Part shown: piece by piece, positions 50,875-60,663 of the stretch
How positions within the stretch are numbered: the first letter of the stretch is position 1
Layout of the letters: each line of letters begins with the position of its first letter
Source of the DNA: an uncultured Lachnospiraceae bacterium
GTDB taxonomy: Bacteria; Bacillota; Clostridia; Lachnospirales; Lachnospiraceae
NCBI GenBank assembly: GCA_949471785.1
Contig: CASWRE010000003.1
Span: 62,001 to 126,000, forward strand
Direction of reading: 5' to 3'
Length of the DNA stretch: 64,000 nt
Translations under genes and position numbers: made by a program
Notes under the pieces: model-generated
Seen by the model: only the letters and a program-made list of their open reading frames with translations
What the model was told of the DNA's origin: nothing
The model's database searches: none

Positions 50875-51789
50875 ATGAATATTGATCAGCTTAAATATTT
50901 TGTCTCTGTCGTTGAAAACAGAAATTTTTCGCTGGCTGCAGAGGAATGTTTTATTTCGCAGTCCTCTCTGTCTAAGAATATAAAATCCCTGGAAGAGGAG
51001 CTGGGAAATATTCAGCTTTTTGACCGGTCCAAGAAAAAAGTCGTGGTCACGGAAGCCGGCAGGAAGTTTTACAAATATGCGCAGAATATGCTGGAAGAAT
51101 ACTATATTATGCGGCGGGATATGCGCAGATTTTCAAAGGATACGCGGGAAATTATCCGTGTGGGCACTATTCCGGTCATTGATGACTACGGGCTGACGGA
51201 CATATTTCATGAGTTTCAGAGCGTCTATCCCCATATTCAGATCCAGCTGGTGGAAGATAACAGTATGCCGATCGTTGAACGTTTTGATAAAAAAATGATC
51301 GATATCGCTTTTTTACGCGACAACCATCTTCCGAAGGAAACAACCAGTTTTGACAGGTATCTGCTGGCGGAAGACGAGCTGGTTCTGGTAGTCAACCGAA
51401 ATCATCCCCTGGCGGCCAGAGAGACCGTCAATCTGACAGAAGCCCGGGAAGATACTTTTTTGTTTTTAAGCACCAAGAGCGGCATGTACCAGAGCTGTCA
51501 CAGACAATGTGAAAAAGCGGGCTTTGAGCCGACGGAACGGGTGCTGGACGTCCGCGGCAGCACGATTAAAAATCTGGTGGCCCAGGGGCAGGGGGTTTCG
51601 CTGATGATGTACCGGTCAATGAAAAATGCCGATGATGACAGGATTCGTCTGATCCGCCTGGTGAACCCCATCATCATAGGACTTGTTCTGACGGTGAGGA
51701 AAAATATGAACAGCGACGCCGTAAATACGTTTACCGAGTATGTCTGCGACAGCTACGGAAAGCTGGACAGCGTATCCGGCGGGGAATAA
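50875..51789 (+). CDS. LysR-family regulator, likely of the prenyl-FMN cluster
   Basis: 304 residues. Winged helix MNIDQLKYFVSVVENRNFSLAAEECFISQSSLSKNIKSLEEEL (read in pieces), then an effector-binding domain with IIRVGTIPVIDDYG. ATG 50875 has GAAGGAAG upstream; the in-frame ATG 50788 lies in the divergent promoter region. It is divergent from the LpdD-like gene, the classical LysR arrangement. Confidence 0.88.
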   Translation: MNIDQLKYFVSVVENRNFSLAAEECFISQSSLSKNIKSLEEELGNIQLFDRSKKKVVVTEAGRKFYKYAQNMLEEYYIMRRDMRRFSKDTREIIRVGTIPVIDDYGLTDIFHEFQSVYPHIQIQLVEDNSMPIVERFDKKMIDIAFLRDNHLPKETTSFDRYLLAEDELVLVVNRNHPLAARETVNLTEAREDTFLFLSTKSGMYQSCHRQCEKAGFEPTERVLDVRGSTIKNLVAQGQGVSLMMYRSMKNADDDRIRLIRLVNPIIIGLVLTVRKNMNSDAVNTFTEYVCDSYGKLDSVSGGE

Positions 51790-51817
51790 AATGATCTTCC
51801 CCGCATGGGTTCCCCGA

Positions 51818-52540
51818 TTAATGATCCGGTTCGGTGTAATAGAAGAAGCCGGATTCTCCCAGTGTGTATCGGGAAGCCGGACGGAATTCCGGCGGCTCCA
51901 ACGGGATGCCGCCGGCGTCTTCAGGCGTCAGCCTGCCTGCCAGAAGCGCCTCGGCTCCAGCCAGTTCTTTGGCAATAAAGCTTTTATCCAGCCGAAGATC
52001 CTGATGTGCGGTAAAAATGAAGTCGAAAGCGTCCAGATATTGTTCCTGTAATTTCTTCAGGCTGGCGATCAGCGCCCGCAGATTTCGCTGGGGCCCGAAG
52101 ATAAAGACCCTCTGCAGGACGGTGTCGCCGCCGACCAGAAACCGTTCCCTGCGGTTCAGGAGTACGATGCTTCCGCCGGTATGTCCTGGAACCAGAATGG
52201 GTTCAAAAGTCCTTTTGCCCAGGTCAATGGTATCGCCTTCAAAGAGCGGCGCCGGTACGGCGTAGCCCTCTTTGCGTTTGGCCGCATAGTAGGCAAATTC
52301 ACCGGGGTGCATCAGGGCTGTTTCAAATTGATCGTTGCAGCCGATGTGGTCACTGTCTGCATGGGTGTTGACAAGAATGACAGGAAAGTCTCCGATCAGC
52401 TTCCGTATTTCGCCTCTGAGATCTCCGGGTCCGTTTGTTGAGTCGACCAGAAGGGCGGCTTTTTCGCCTTTGAAAAGAAAAGCGCGGCCGACGGCGCCGG
52501 AAAAATACCAGCTGTTTTCATTGATAGAGACGGCTTCCAT
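51818..52540 (-). CDS. MBL-fold metallo-hydrolase
   Basis: 240 residues. The metal motif reads VNTHADSDHIG (His60, Asp62, Asp64, His65), an HxDxDH variant of the usual HxHxDH. LVPGHTGGSIVLLNRRERFLVGGD follows. GGGGGA precedes the ATG. The substrate is unknown; it could be a lactone, thioester or similar. It converges with the LysR gene and lies behind the Gfo/Idh gene, 88 bases away. Confidence 0.82.
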   Translation of the reverse strand: MEAVSINENSWYFSGAVGRAFLFKGEKAALLVDSTNGPGDLRGEIRKLIGDFPVILVNTHADSDHIGCNDQFETALMHPGEFAYYAAKRKEGYAVPAPLFEGDTIDLGKRTFEPILVPGHTGGSIVLLNRRERFLVGGDTVLQRVFIFGPQRNLRALIASLKKLQEQYLDAFDFIFTAHQDLRLDKSFIAKELAGAEALLAGRLTPEDAGGIPLEPPEFRPASRYTLGESGFFYYTEPDH

Positions 52541-52627
52541 ACAGGATTCCCCCTTTCATAAATGTATCATGAATGAGCTTCGGAGCCGTGGCTTTGCGGC
52601 GGCATCGCCCGGCCCGTGCAAAAAGAT

Positions 52628-53680
52628 TTAGTCCTTTGAGCCGGCTGTATGTTTCAGGACACGGCGAAGATTTTCCATGGTCTGCGCCAGTTCGATACTG
52701 TGCTTAAAGGGCACGTCATCGGACTCGGTTTTTCCTTCCATAATATATCTGGACACGGCGTCAAACTGATATTTGAACCCCTCAAATTGTTCCGCCTCAT
52801 AAGGATCGTCAAAGGATTCTTCCAGATCGTTGTACCACAGGTGGTTTTGATGGGTATACAGGGATGCGTGGTACGGGCAGAAGAAAGGATTGCCGATCAG
52901 AATTTCGCCTTTTGTGCCGCTGATACGGGCAACGCTCTGGGTCCTCGCCGTCCAAGAGCAGGAAAGCATGGCATGTTTGCCTGCGCCATCATAGGAAAAG
53001 AGGAAAGACGAATTCAGGTCCGCGCCGTCTTCACGGGGCAGAGTCTCGGATACGCCAAGGATTTTTTCCGGCATCCGGTTAAAGACAAACTGGGCCAGAT
53101 TCACCGTATAACATCCGAACTGGGAGAGTGTGCCGCCGCCGGAAGAAAGGTTGTTGCCCCAGTGAGCCGTGTTGCTCAGACTGTTCCCGAAGGTTTCGAT
53201 CGGACACCCGAATGTGGCGATGACTTCTACTACGTCGCCGATCCGTCCCTCCCTGATCCATTCTTTTGTTTTGCGCATGGCCGGGAAATAGTTTGACCAG
53301 ATGCCTTCGGCGCAGAAGACGTTATTTCTTTTTGCACAGGCGAAAATGTCCCGGGCGTCCTGGGCATTCTGCGTCATCGGTTTTTCCACCAGACAGGCTT
53401 TTCCGGCGTCCATGATCCGGCAGCACTGCTCTTTATGCAGCCATGGCGGGGACGCCACGTATACGACGTCAATATCCTCCCTTTTCAGGACGTCGCGGAT
53501 ATCCGTATAAGCTGCCGCCTCTGCAAGGCCGTTGTCGTCGATGAATTGCCGCGCCTTTTCCAGGCTGGAAGAACAGACGGCGGCGATTTCATAAGTATCC
53601 GCCCGTTTCATTTCTTTGATTACCCGTTTTGCGATTCTGCCGAGGCTCCACATGGCCCATCTGCATTTTCTCTGGCTCAT
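52628..53680 (-). CDS. Gfo/Idh/MocA-family oxidoreductase
   Basis: 350 residues. The N-terminal NAD(P) fold (AMWSLGRIAKRVIKEMKRAD) has VVYVASPPWLHKEQCCRIMDAGKACLVEKPMTQN with the conserved Glu-Lys-Pro motif; the C-terminal alpha/beta domain follows. Related to dihydrodiol and sugar dehydrogenases. AGGAGG precedes the ATG. With the MBL gene it forms a leftward pair at the edge of the catabolic region. Confidence 0.85.
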   Translation of the reverse strand: MSQRKCRWAMWSLGRIAKRVIKEMKRADTYEIAAVCSSSLEKARQFIDDNGLAEAAAYTDIRDVLKREDIDVVYVASPPWLHKEQCCRIMDAGKACLVEKPMTQNAQDARDIFACAKRNNVFCAEGIWSNYFPAMRKTKEWIREGRIGDVVEVIATFGCPIETFGNSLSNTAHWGNNLSSGGGTLSQFGCYTVNLAQFVFNRMPEKILGVSETLPREDGADLNSSFLFSYDGAGKHAMLSCSWTARTQSVARISGTKGEILIGNPFFCPYHASLYTHQNHLWYNDLEESFDDPYEAEQFEGFKYQFDAVSRYIMEGKTESDDVPFKHSIELAQTMENLRRVLKHTAGSKD

Positions 53681-53932
53681 ACAACATACCTCCTGAGTTT
53701 TTCTGTTCTTTACAGAGCTGTTCCTTTTTATAAAATTATAGCATGTTCTTTTCCCTGGTGTTATTCGATAACGTCATAGAAACATGATCAAATTTGAATG
53801 ATTTCCGCCTTTAGTATGCCGGGTATCCGGATAAAAATATTTGCGAAAGAGGAAGAATGTGTTACACTGGAAAAAGCAGGAGGGCTTCGCGGCCCGCAAA
53901 AAGTTCCGTTTCAAGTGTGAAGGAGGAAAATA

Positions 53933-55066
53933 ATGATTTACAGAGAATTTCAGGATCTGCAGTTGTCCGCCCTGGGATTGGGCGCCATGCGTTTGCCGGT
54001 AATCGACGGGGACGACGGGAGAATCGACGAACCTGCAGTGCAGGAGATGGTGGCGTACGCCATGGAGCAGGGAATAAATTATTACGATACGGCCTGGGGT
54101 TATCACGGCGGGCATTCGGAGTCGGTCCTGGGCAGGGCTTTGAAAAAATATCCCCGGAATACATTTTATCTGGCCACCAAGTTTCCCGGTTATGATCTCT
54201 CTAATATGGGGAAGGTGGAGGAGATCTTTGAGAAACAGCTGGAAAAATGCGGGGTGGAATATTTTGATTTTTATCTGTTCCACAATGTCTGCGAGATGAA
54301 TATTGAGCAGTATCTGGACAGGCAGTACGGTATTTTTGAATATCTGATGAAGCAGAAGGAAAACGGCCGGATCAGGCATCTGGGTTTCTCGGCCCACGGC
54401 AGCGTGGCGGTAATGCGCCGTTTTCTGGAAGCTTACGGGGAACATATGGAGTTCTGCCAGATTCAGCTCAATTTTCTGGACTGGACATTCCAGAACGCCA
54501 GAGGGAAGGTGAAACTCCTGGAGGAGTATCATATCCCGGTATGGGTGATGGAGCCTCTGCGGGGCGGAAAGCTGGCGTCTCTGCCCGAGGAGCATGAAAA
54601 TACCCTGACGGCTCTTCGGCCCGACGAGAAAATTCCTGCCTGGGCGTTCCGCTTTCTGCAGGCGGTACCCGGCGTAACCATGGTACTCTCCGGTATGTCG
54701 AATATCGACCAGCTGAAGGAGAATGTCCACACTTTCGCGGAAGATAAGCCCCTGAATGAGAAAGAGATGACGGCGCTTCTGGCCGTAGCGGAACGCATGC
54801 TGAAAAGGAAGACGCTGCCCTGTACGGCCTGTCATTACTGTGTCGATCACTGTCCTCAGAAACTGAATATTCCCTGGCTGGTGGAGCTTTACAATGAGCA
54901 CTGCTTTACGGAGGGCGGATTCATCGCGCCGATGGCTCTCATGTCCCTGCCGGAAGATAAACAGCCGGGGGCCTGCCTGGGATGCCAGAGCTGCGAGGCG
55001 GTTTGTCCACAGCAGATCAGGATTTCGGAGGCTATGGCGGATTTTGCGGAAAAATTAAAAGGATAA
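53933..55066 (+). CDS. Aldo/keto reductase with C-terminal 4Fe-4S domain (paralogue 2)
   Basis: 377 residues, colinear with the protein at 28383: LGLGAMRLP, YYDTAWGYHGGHSE, FYLFHNV, then Cys motifs CTACHYCVDHCP and CLGCQSCEAVCP near residues 300-360. The shorter C-terminal tail explains the length difference. AAGGAGGAAA precedes the ATG. It is followed after 92 bases by a thioredoxin-reductase-like flavoprotein, so the two may share electrons through ferredoxin. Confidence 0.88.
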   Translation: MIYREFQDLQLSALGLGAMRLPVIDGDDGRIDEPAVQEMVAYAMEQGINYYDTAWGYHGGHSESVLGRALKKYPRNTFYLATKFPGYDLSNMGKVEEIFEKQLEKCGVEYFDFYLFHNVCEMNIEQYLDRQYGIFEYLMKQKENGRIRHLGFSAHGSVAVMRRFLEAYGEHMEFCQIQLNFLDWTFQNARGKVKLLEEYHIPVWVMEPLRGGKLASLPEEHENTLTALRPDEKIPAWAFRFLQAVPGVTMVLSGMSNIDQLKENVHTFAEDKPLNEKEMTALLAVAERMLKRKTLPCTACHYCVDHCPQKLNIPWLVELYNEHCFTEGGFIAPMALMSLPEDKQPGACLGCQSCEAVCPQQIRISEAMADFAEKLKG

Positions 55067-55158
55067 CGGGGATTTCTGTCCGATCTGTTACGGTTAATTT
55101 GCGGATTTCGGGGGAAGATAGGGACAGGGCGACGGCCCGGTGAAAGGAGAGAAAGACG

Positions 55159-56031
55159 ATGGTGTACGACGTGGCGGTGATCGGTACGGGACCGGCGGGA
55201 TTCTCGGCGGCGCTGAATCTGAAAATTCTCGGAAAGAATTTTATCTGGATCGGCAGCAGGGATCTGAGCGAGAAGGCGGGAAAGGCGGAGCGCATTGACA
55301 ATTATCCCGGACTGCCCCATATTACGGGCAGAGAGCTGAATGCGGCGTTTTCGGCCCAGGCGGGAGAAATGGGACTGGCGATTACGGAGCAGATGGTGAA
55401 CAGTATCGTACCCATGGGAGAGAAGTATGCGCTGATGGCGGGGAGCGAGTTCTATGAGGCGCGGACGGTGATCCTCGCCACCGGAACCGTTCGCACGGCT
55501 GTCCTTCCCGGGGAAAGCGCCCTGGTGGGAAAAGGAGTCAGCTATTGCGCCACCTGCGACGGCGGCCTGTACCGTGGAAAGACCATTGCGGTCATCTGCA
55601 ACGCGGCCCGGTTTGAGCACGAGGCGGCGTTTTTGGCCGGCCTGGCGGCTAAGGTGTACTATTTTCCCGTTTACAAAGACCCGGCCCTGTCCGGGGAGAA
55701 TGTGGAGGTCGTAAAGGAGCGAGCCTCGGCCATTCTGGGTGAAGAGCGGGTGAGCGGGGTAAAGCTCCGGGGCGGCGGTACGCTCGCCGTGGACGGGGTT
55801 TTTTGCCTGCGGGATTCGCTGGCCCTCTCCGCTCTGCTGCCTTCGATCGGGACAGAGGACGGACATATTGCTGTGGACAGAGGGATGGCCACAAACCTCC
55901 CCGGTGTCTATGCCGCCGGTGATTGCACGGGGCGGCCGTATCAGTACGCCAAAGCCGTCGGGGAGGGCAATACGGCGGCCCACAGCGTTATCGCTTATCT
56001 GGCAAAGGCCCGGAATGAACTGTTACCATAA
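55159..56031 (+). CDS. Thioredoxin-reductase-like flavoprotein lacking NADPH motifs
   Basis: 290 residues. FAD site GTGPAGFSAALN (9-20), redox disulfide CATC (130-133), second FAD motif AAGDCTGRPYQYAKAVGEG near the C terminus. Where thioredoxin reductases have the NADPH motifs GGGxSA and HRR, this protein reads ICNAARFEHEAAF and YFPVYKD. The lack of both is the mark of ferredoxin-dependent flavin thioredoxin reductases known from clostridia. GAAAGGAGAG precedes the ATG. Electron donor by inference is ferredoxin; no thioredoxin gene is adjacent. Confidence 0.8.
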   Translation: MVYDVAVIGTGPAGFSAALNLKILGKNFIWIGSRDLSEKAGKAERIDNYPGLPHITGRELNAAFSAQAGEMGLAITEQMVNSIVPMGEKYALMAGSEFYEARTVILATGTVRTAVLPGESALVGKGVSYCATCDGGLYRGKTIAVICNAARFEHEAAFLAGLAAKVYYFPVYKDPALSGENVEVVKERASAILGEERVSGVKLRGGGTLAVDGVFCLRDSLALSALLPSIGTEDGHIAVDRGMATNLPGVYAAGDCTGRPYQYAKAVGEGNTAAHSVIAYLAKARNELLP

Positions 56032-56066
56032 CAGTTTGGCTTACCATAAAAATACCAAGATTGGCC

Positions 56067-56095
56067 TTTTCAACCGCCTGTGAATGCGTTATAAT
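56067..56095 (+). promoter_or_regulatory. Promoter of the aldolase gene
   Basis: TTTTCA and a perfect TATAAT separated by 17 bases, about 75 bases before the ATG. Confidence 0.65.
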
Positions 56096-56169
56096 AGAAA
56101 AGGATTTTCAGCGCCCGCGGTGATGGATGCCGCGGGGTAATTCTAATGAACGAAACCAAGGAGGTAGTC

Positions 56170-57033
56170 ATGTTAGTATCAGCTAAAGCAATGTTGGACA
56201 AGGCTAAAGCAGGCCATTATGCGGTGGGAGCATTCAATATCAACAACCTGGAGTGGACGAAGGCCATCCTGACAGCGGCTCAGGAATGCAATTCCCCGGT
56301 TATTCTGAATGTATCCGAAGGCGCGGGCAAATATATGACCGGTTTTCGCACGGTAGTCGGTATGGTGAACGGCATGCTGGAGGAGATGAATATTTCCGTG
56401 CCGGTGGCTCTGCATCTGGATCACGGCAGCTACGATGGCTGTATGAAATGTATCGAGGCGGGCTTTTCTTCCGTAATGTTTGACGGTTCCCATTATCCCA
56501 TCGAGGAGAACGTGGAGAAGACCAAGGAGCTGGTGGCCCTGACCCACGGTAAGGGTATGTCCATCGAGGCAGAGGTCGGCGGTATCGGCGGCGAAGAAGA
56601 CGGCGTGGTGTCCAGCGGCGAGTGCGCCGATCCCGACGAGTGCAAGATGGTTGCGGATCTGGGCGTGGACATGCTGGCGGCGGGCATCGGCAATATTCAC
56701 GGAAAATATCCGGCAAACTGGGCCGGCTTAAGCTTTGATACCCTGGACGCCATCCAGAAGAAGACCGGCGACATGCCTCTGGTACTGCACGGCGGCACTG
56801 GCATTCCGGCAGATCAGATCAAGAAAGCCATCAGTCTGGGCGTATCCAAGATCAATGTAAATACCGAGTGCCAGATTGCTTTCGCGGAGGCTACCCGTAA
56901 ATATATCGAGGAGGGCAAAGATCTGCAGGGTAAGGGTTTTGATCCCCGCAAGATACTTAAACCGGGCTCAGACGCCGTCGTTGCCTGCGTGAAGGAAAAG
57001 ATGGAGCTGTTCGGTTCGGTGGGTAAAGCCTGA
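56170..57033 (+). CDS. fba: Class II fructose-bisphosphate aldolase
   Basis: 287 residues. Zinc and active-site motifs: LHLDHGSYDGC (around 82), SIEAEVGGIGGEEDG, NIHGKYP and LVLHGGTGIP. It cleaves fructose-1,6-bisphosphate in glycolysis; tagatose specificity cannot be fully excluded. AAGGAGG at 56157-56163 fixes ATG 56170 over the in-frame ATG 56146. Monocistronic with its own promoter and terminator. Confidence 0.93.
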   Translation: MLVSAKAMLDKAKAGHYAVGAFNINNLEWTKAILTAAQECNSPVILNVSEGAGKYMTGFRTVVGMVNGMLEEMNISVPVALHLDHGSYDGCMKCIEAGFSSVMFDGSHYPIEENVEKTKELVALTHGKGMSIEAEVGGIGGEEDGVVSSGECADPDECKMVADLGVDMLAAGIGNIHGKYPANWAGLSFDTLDAIQKKTGDMPLVLHGGTGIPADQIKKAISLGVSKINVNTECQIAFAEATRKYIEEGKDLQGKGFDPRKILKPGSDAVVACVKEKMELFGSVGKA

Positions 57034-57142
57034 CCGGCGGATGTACTTAATTTCGTACAAAAGAAAATCTGCTTGCTTTTTGGGGCAGTGTGTTGTATTT
57101 TAATAAAAGTTGGATACAAAGATTCAATGATGTAGAGAACAA

Positions 57143-57179
57143 GGGCGTTCCACCACAGGTGGGATGCCCCTATTTTATT
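57143..57179 (+). terminator. Terminator of the aldolase gene
   Basis: A 12-base-pair stem (57143-57154 with 57158-57169, two G-T wobbles) and loop ACA, followed by a T-rich tail. Confidence 0.85.
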
Positions 57180-57296
57180 CCATTGTATACATAGGGCGGC
57201 CGCGGTGATCCGCGGCGGCATGGGCCGGAAAACGTGGAGGTACAGGCCGGATTCGGCGGATTTATGTGTGGATGGGATGCAAGAGGAGGAAATATT

Positions 57297-59420
57297 ATGA
57301 GCGATTACGTGAATGTATCGGAAATTTTTGGCGAGAACGTCTTTAATGACAGTGTCATGCGGGAGCGCCTTCCTAAAAAGGTGTATGCGGAGCTGAAAAA
57401 GACCATTGAGGAGGGAAAAGATCTGGACCCAAGCCTGGCCGATGTCATTGCCCATGAGATGAAAGAGTGGGCTATTGATAAGGGGGCTACCCACTATACG
57501 CACTGGTTCCAGCCCATGACCGGCGTCACCGCCGAGAAACATGATTCCTTTATCACGGCTCCCATGCCCAACGGCAAGGTGCTGATGAGCTTTTCCGGTA
57601 AAGAATTGATTAAAGGTGAGCCGGATGCGTCCTCTTTCCCGTCCGGAGGTCTGAGGGCCACCTTCGAGGCCAGGGGCTATACGGCCTGGGACTGTACTTC
57701 GCCGGCGTTCGTGCGCTATGACGCGGCGGGGGCGATTCTCTGTATTCCCACCGCTTTCTGTTCTTATAAGGGCGAGGCCCTGGATCAGAAAACGCCGCTT
57801 CTGCGGTCCATGCAGGCGATCAATACCCAGGCCCTGCGTCTGCTGCGCCTGTTCGGCAATACCACTTCCAGGAGGGTGACGCCTTCCGTGGGTCCGGAGC
57901 AGGAGTATTTCCTGGTGGATAAGCAGAAATATCTGAAGAGGGAGGATCTGATCTTTACCGGCCGTACCCTTTTCGGCGCTATGCCGCCCAAGGGCCAGGA
58001 GCTGGAGGATCACTATTTCGGAACTATCCGGCAGAAGATTGCCGGTTACATGAAGCAGGTCAATGAAGAGCTGTGGAAGATGGGCGTCACTGCCAAGACC
58101 CAGCACAATGAGGTGGCTCCGGCCCAGCATGAGCTGGCCCCGATCTATGCCGAGGCAAATGTGGCCGTGGATCACAACCACATTATCATGCAGACCTTAA
58201 AGAGGGTGGCCTGCCAGCACGGCATGCACTGCCTGCTTCATGAGAAACCTTTTGCCGGCGTGAACGGTTCCGGCAAACACAACAACTGGTCGCTGACCAC
58301 CGACGACGGCATTAACATGCTGAATCCGGGCAGGAATCCCCACAAGAACCTGCAGTTCCAGGTGGTGCTGGCCTGTATTTTGAAAGCTGTGGATACCCAT
58401 GCGGATCTTTTGCGGGAGTCTGCTGCAGACCCGGGTAACGATCACAGACTGGGCGCCAACGAGGCGCCGCCGGCGATTATTTCCATTTATCTGGGAGAGC
58501 AGCTGGAAGACGTCCTGCATCAGATCATCGAGTCTGGTTCGGCTAATCACAGTCTGGCCGGGGAGCCGCTGTCCACGGGCGTCAGCACCCTGCCCGATTT
58601 CCGCAAGGATGCCACGGACCGCAACAGGACCTCGCCTTTCGCCTTTACCGGCAATAAGTTTGAGTTCCGTATGGTCGGTTCCAAGGATTCCATTTCTGGT
58701 CCCAATGTGGTGCTGAATACTATTGTGGCAGAGGCGTTCAAGGAAGCCTGCGATATTATGGAGGGCGCCGAGGATCTGGAGATGGCGGCCCACGGCCTGG
58801 TGCGCAAATGGTTTACCGAGCATGAAAGGATTGTGTTCAACGGCAACGGATATTCCGACGAATGGGTGGAGGAAGCGGCCCGCAGAGGTCTGCCGAATAT
58901 CCGCTCTATGGTGGAGGCGATCCCCTCTCTGGTTACGGAGAAAGCCGTGAAATTATTTGAAGAGTTCGGCGTGTTTACGAAAGCGGAGCTGGAGTCCCGG
59001 GTGGAGATCAAGTATGAGTCTTATGCCAAGGTGATCAATATTGAGGCCAAGACTATGATTGATATGGCTAAGAAAACCTTTATTCCGGCCATCATGAAAT
59101 ATACCACTACCCTGGCCCAGTCTATCGCCAGCTTAAAGGCTGTGGGGGTGGAGCCGGAGGTACAGACGGAAATTCTGACGCAGATTGCCGACCATCTGAA
59201 AAAGGCTCAGAAGGCGTTAAAGGAGCTGGAAATGATCACCGACGCGGCAATGGCCGTAACCGATGTGGCCGGCCAGGCGAAATTCTACCATGATAAAGTG
59301 ATGCCGGCTATGGAGGCTCTGCGCGCGCCCATCGACGCCATGGAAATGTTGATGGATAAAAGAGACTGGCCCATGCCCACATACAGCGATCTGCTGTTTG
59401 AGGTGGAAGGAGATTTTTAA
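57297..59420 (+). CDS. glnN: Glutamine synthetase type III
   Basis: 707 residues, the size of GSIII. Seen: [75 protein letters not shown] and [16 protein letters not shown], the GSIII-specific core. It assimilates ammonia into glutamine. AGGAGG at 57283-57288 supports ATG 57297 rather than the upstream GTG/TTG-type starts. The short in-frame extension upstream is not needed by the family. Confidence 0.95.
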   Translation: MSDYVNVSEIFGENVFNDSVMRERLPKKVYAELKKTIEEGKDLDPSLADVIAHEMKEWAIDKGATHYTHWFQPMTGVTAEKHDSFITAPMPNGKVLMSFSGKELIKGEPDASSFPSGGLRATFEARGYTAWDCTSPAFVRYDAAGAILCIPTAFCSYKGEALDQKTPLLRSMQAINTQALRLLRLFGNTTSRRVTPSVGPEQEYFLVDKQKYLKREDLIFTGRTLFGAMPPKGQELEDHYFGTIRQKIAGYMKQVNEELWKMGVTAKTQHNEVAPAQHELAPIYAEANVAVDHNHIIMQTLKRVACQHGMHCLLHEKPFAGVNGSGKHNNWSLTTDDGINMLNPGRNPHKNLQFQVVLACILKAVDTHADLLRESAADPGNDHRLGANEAPPAIISIYLGEQLEDVLHQIIESGSANHSLAGEPLSTGVSTLPDFRKDATDRNRTSPFAFTGNKFEFRMVGSKDSISGPNVVLNTIVAEAFKEACDIMEGAEDLEMAAHGLVRKWFTEHERIVFNGNGYSDEWVEEAARRGLPNIRSMVEAIPSLVTEKAVKLFEEFGVFTKAELESRVEIKYESYAKVINIEAKTMIDMAKKTFIPAIMKYTTTLAQSIASLKAVGVEPEVQTEILTQIADHLKKAQKALKELEMITDAAMAVTDVAGQAKFYHDKVMPAMEALRAPIDAMEMLMDKRDWPMPTYSDLLFEVEGDF

Positions 59421-59530
59421 TTACAGATGCGGGAGATGCCTGTGAGAGGGCAGACCGACGGTAAAGATGAGGAGCCTGCCACGGCACAGGAATGTGTCGG
59501 GCAGGCTCTCTGCATTCGGGTGCGGAAAAT

Positions 59531-60403
59531 TTATTTTGGCGGCTGCATTCGGCTCCATCTTCCGGACGCGCCGCAGGGCAGGATGAGACCGCTGCCCGTC
59601 ACCGGCAGCCCGATCTCTTCAGAGCGCACGTCTCCGCCAAGGCTTTTTAGTTCCGTGGCAATCATATAGGTCAGTACCGCCGGGGCCAGTCCTGTGGTGT
59701 AGGAATTGACCAGGAAAAACAGGGGATTGTCGGATAAGAGCCGGGCGCACAGAGAAATCAGCGGATGGACGGCCTCTTCGATTTTCCAGATCTCTCCTTT
59801 TGGACCGCGTCCATAGGAGGGAGGGTCCATGATGACGGCGTCATAACGGTTCTGTCTCCGAATCTCCCGCTGTACGAATTTCACGCAGTCGTCTACGATC
59901 CAGCGGATCGGCGCCCGGTCCAGGCCTGAAGACGCGGCGTTTTCTCTGGCCCAGGTTACCATGCCTTTGGAAGCGTCCACATGGGTAACGGCCGCGCCTG
60001 CCGCGGCCGCGGCCAGGGTGGCGCCGCCGGTGTAGGCGAAGAGATTCAGCACTTTGACGGGGCGTCCCGCGTGGCGGATCAGTCGTCCAAACCAGTCCCA
60101 GTTGGCGGCCTGTTCGGGAAAAATTCCCGTATGTTTGAAGGCAAACGGCTTCAGGTTGAAAGTCAGTTCTCCGTATCGGATGCGCCACTGTTTGGGCAGG
60201 TCGAAAAATTCCCACTCTCCGCCGCCTTTGGCGCTGCGGTGATAGTGGGCATTGCAGTGTTTCCAGCCCCGAGCGGACCGGGGCGTATCCCAGATCACCT
60301 GTGGGTCGGGCCGTATCAGCAGATAATCTCCCCAGCGTTCCAGCTTTTCGCCTTTTGAGGCGTCCAGTACTTCATAGTCGTTCCAGTTATTGGCAGTCCA
60401 CAT
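59531..60403 (-). CDS. Class I SAM-dependent methyltransferase (RlmI/RlmK-like)
   Basis: 290 residues. Residues 150-290 contain LNLFAYTGGATLAAAAAGAAVTHVDASKGMVTWARENA and YDAVIMDPPSYGRGPKGE, the SAM-binding and catalytic motifs of the YccW/RlmI-like rRNA methyltransferase group. There is no N-terminal PUA domain, so the target is uncertain. GAGGAG on the leftward strand before ATG 60403 sets the start; a longer frame upstream has no ribosome site. Convergent with glnN. Confidence 0.82.
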   Translation of the reverse strand: MWTANNWNDYEVLDASKGEKLERWGDYLLIRPDPQVIWDTPRSARGWKHCNAHYHRSAKGGGEWEFFDLPKQWRIRYGELTFNLKPFAFKHTGIFPEQAANWDWFGRLIRHAGRPVKVLNLFAYTGGATLAAAAAGAAVTHVDASKGMVTWARENAASSGLDRAPIRWIVDDCVKFVQREIRRQNRYDAVIMDPPSYGRGPKGEIWKIEEAVHPLISLCARLLSDNPLFFLVNSYTTGLAPAVLTYMIATELKSLGGDVRSEEIGLPVTGSGLILPCGASGRWSRMQPPK

Positions 60404-60597
60404 AAAAAAACTCCTCAAATGTAATGGTGACATTATACTATATTTATGTAAAAAAGGACAGAGGTTTCCGAGACGGATTTGCCGGCAAGGGAACTGTTGC
60501 CATCCGCCGCACAGATACATAGAAACCTGCCGGAACCGGAAAAATGAGAATAACGATTTATGATAAATAAAGAAAATTGAAGAAATATTTTCACCTA

Positions 60598-60626
60598 TTT
60601 ACCAGCCCGGCAATCGGTGTTACAAT
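60598..60626 (+). promoter_or_regulatory. Promoter of the L,D-transpeptidase gene
   Basis: TTTACC and TACAAT with a 17-base gap and TGT just before the -10. Confidence 0.5.
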
Positions 60627-60663
60627 AGGGCAATGGAAAAATATCATACAGGGGAGGGCGTGT

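Noticed and set aside
57234-57296. N-terminal extension of glutamine synthetase III
   Set aside because: AGGAGG directly before ATG 57297, which begins with a normal GSIII N terminus.
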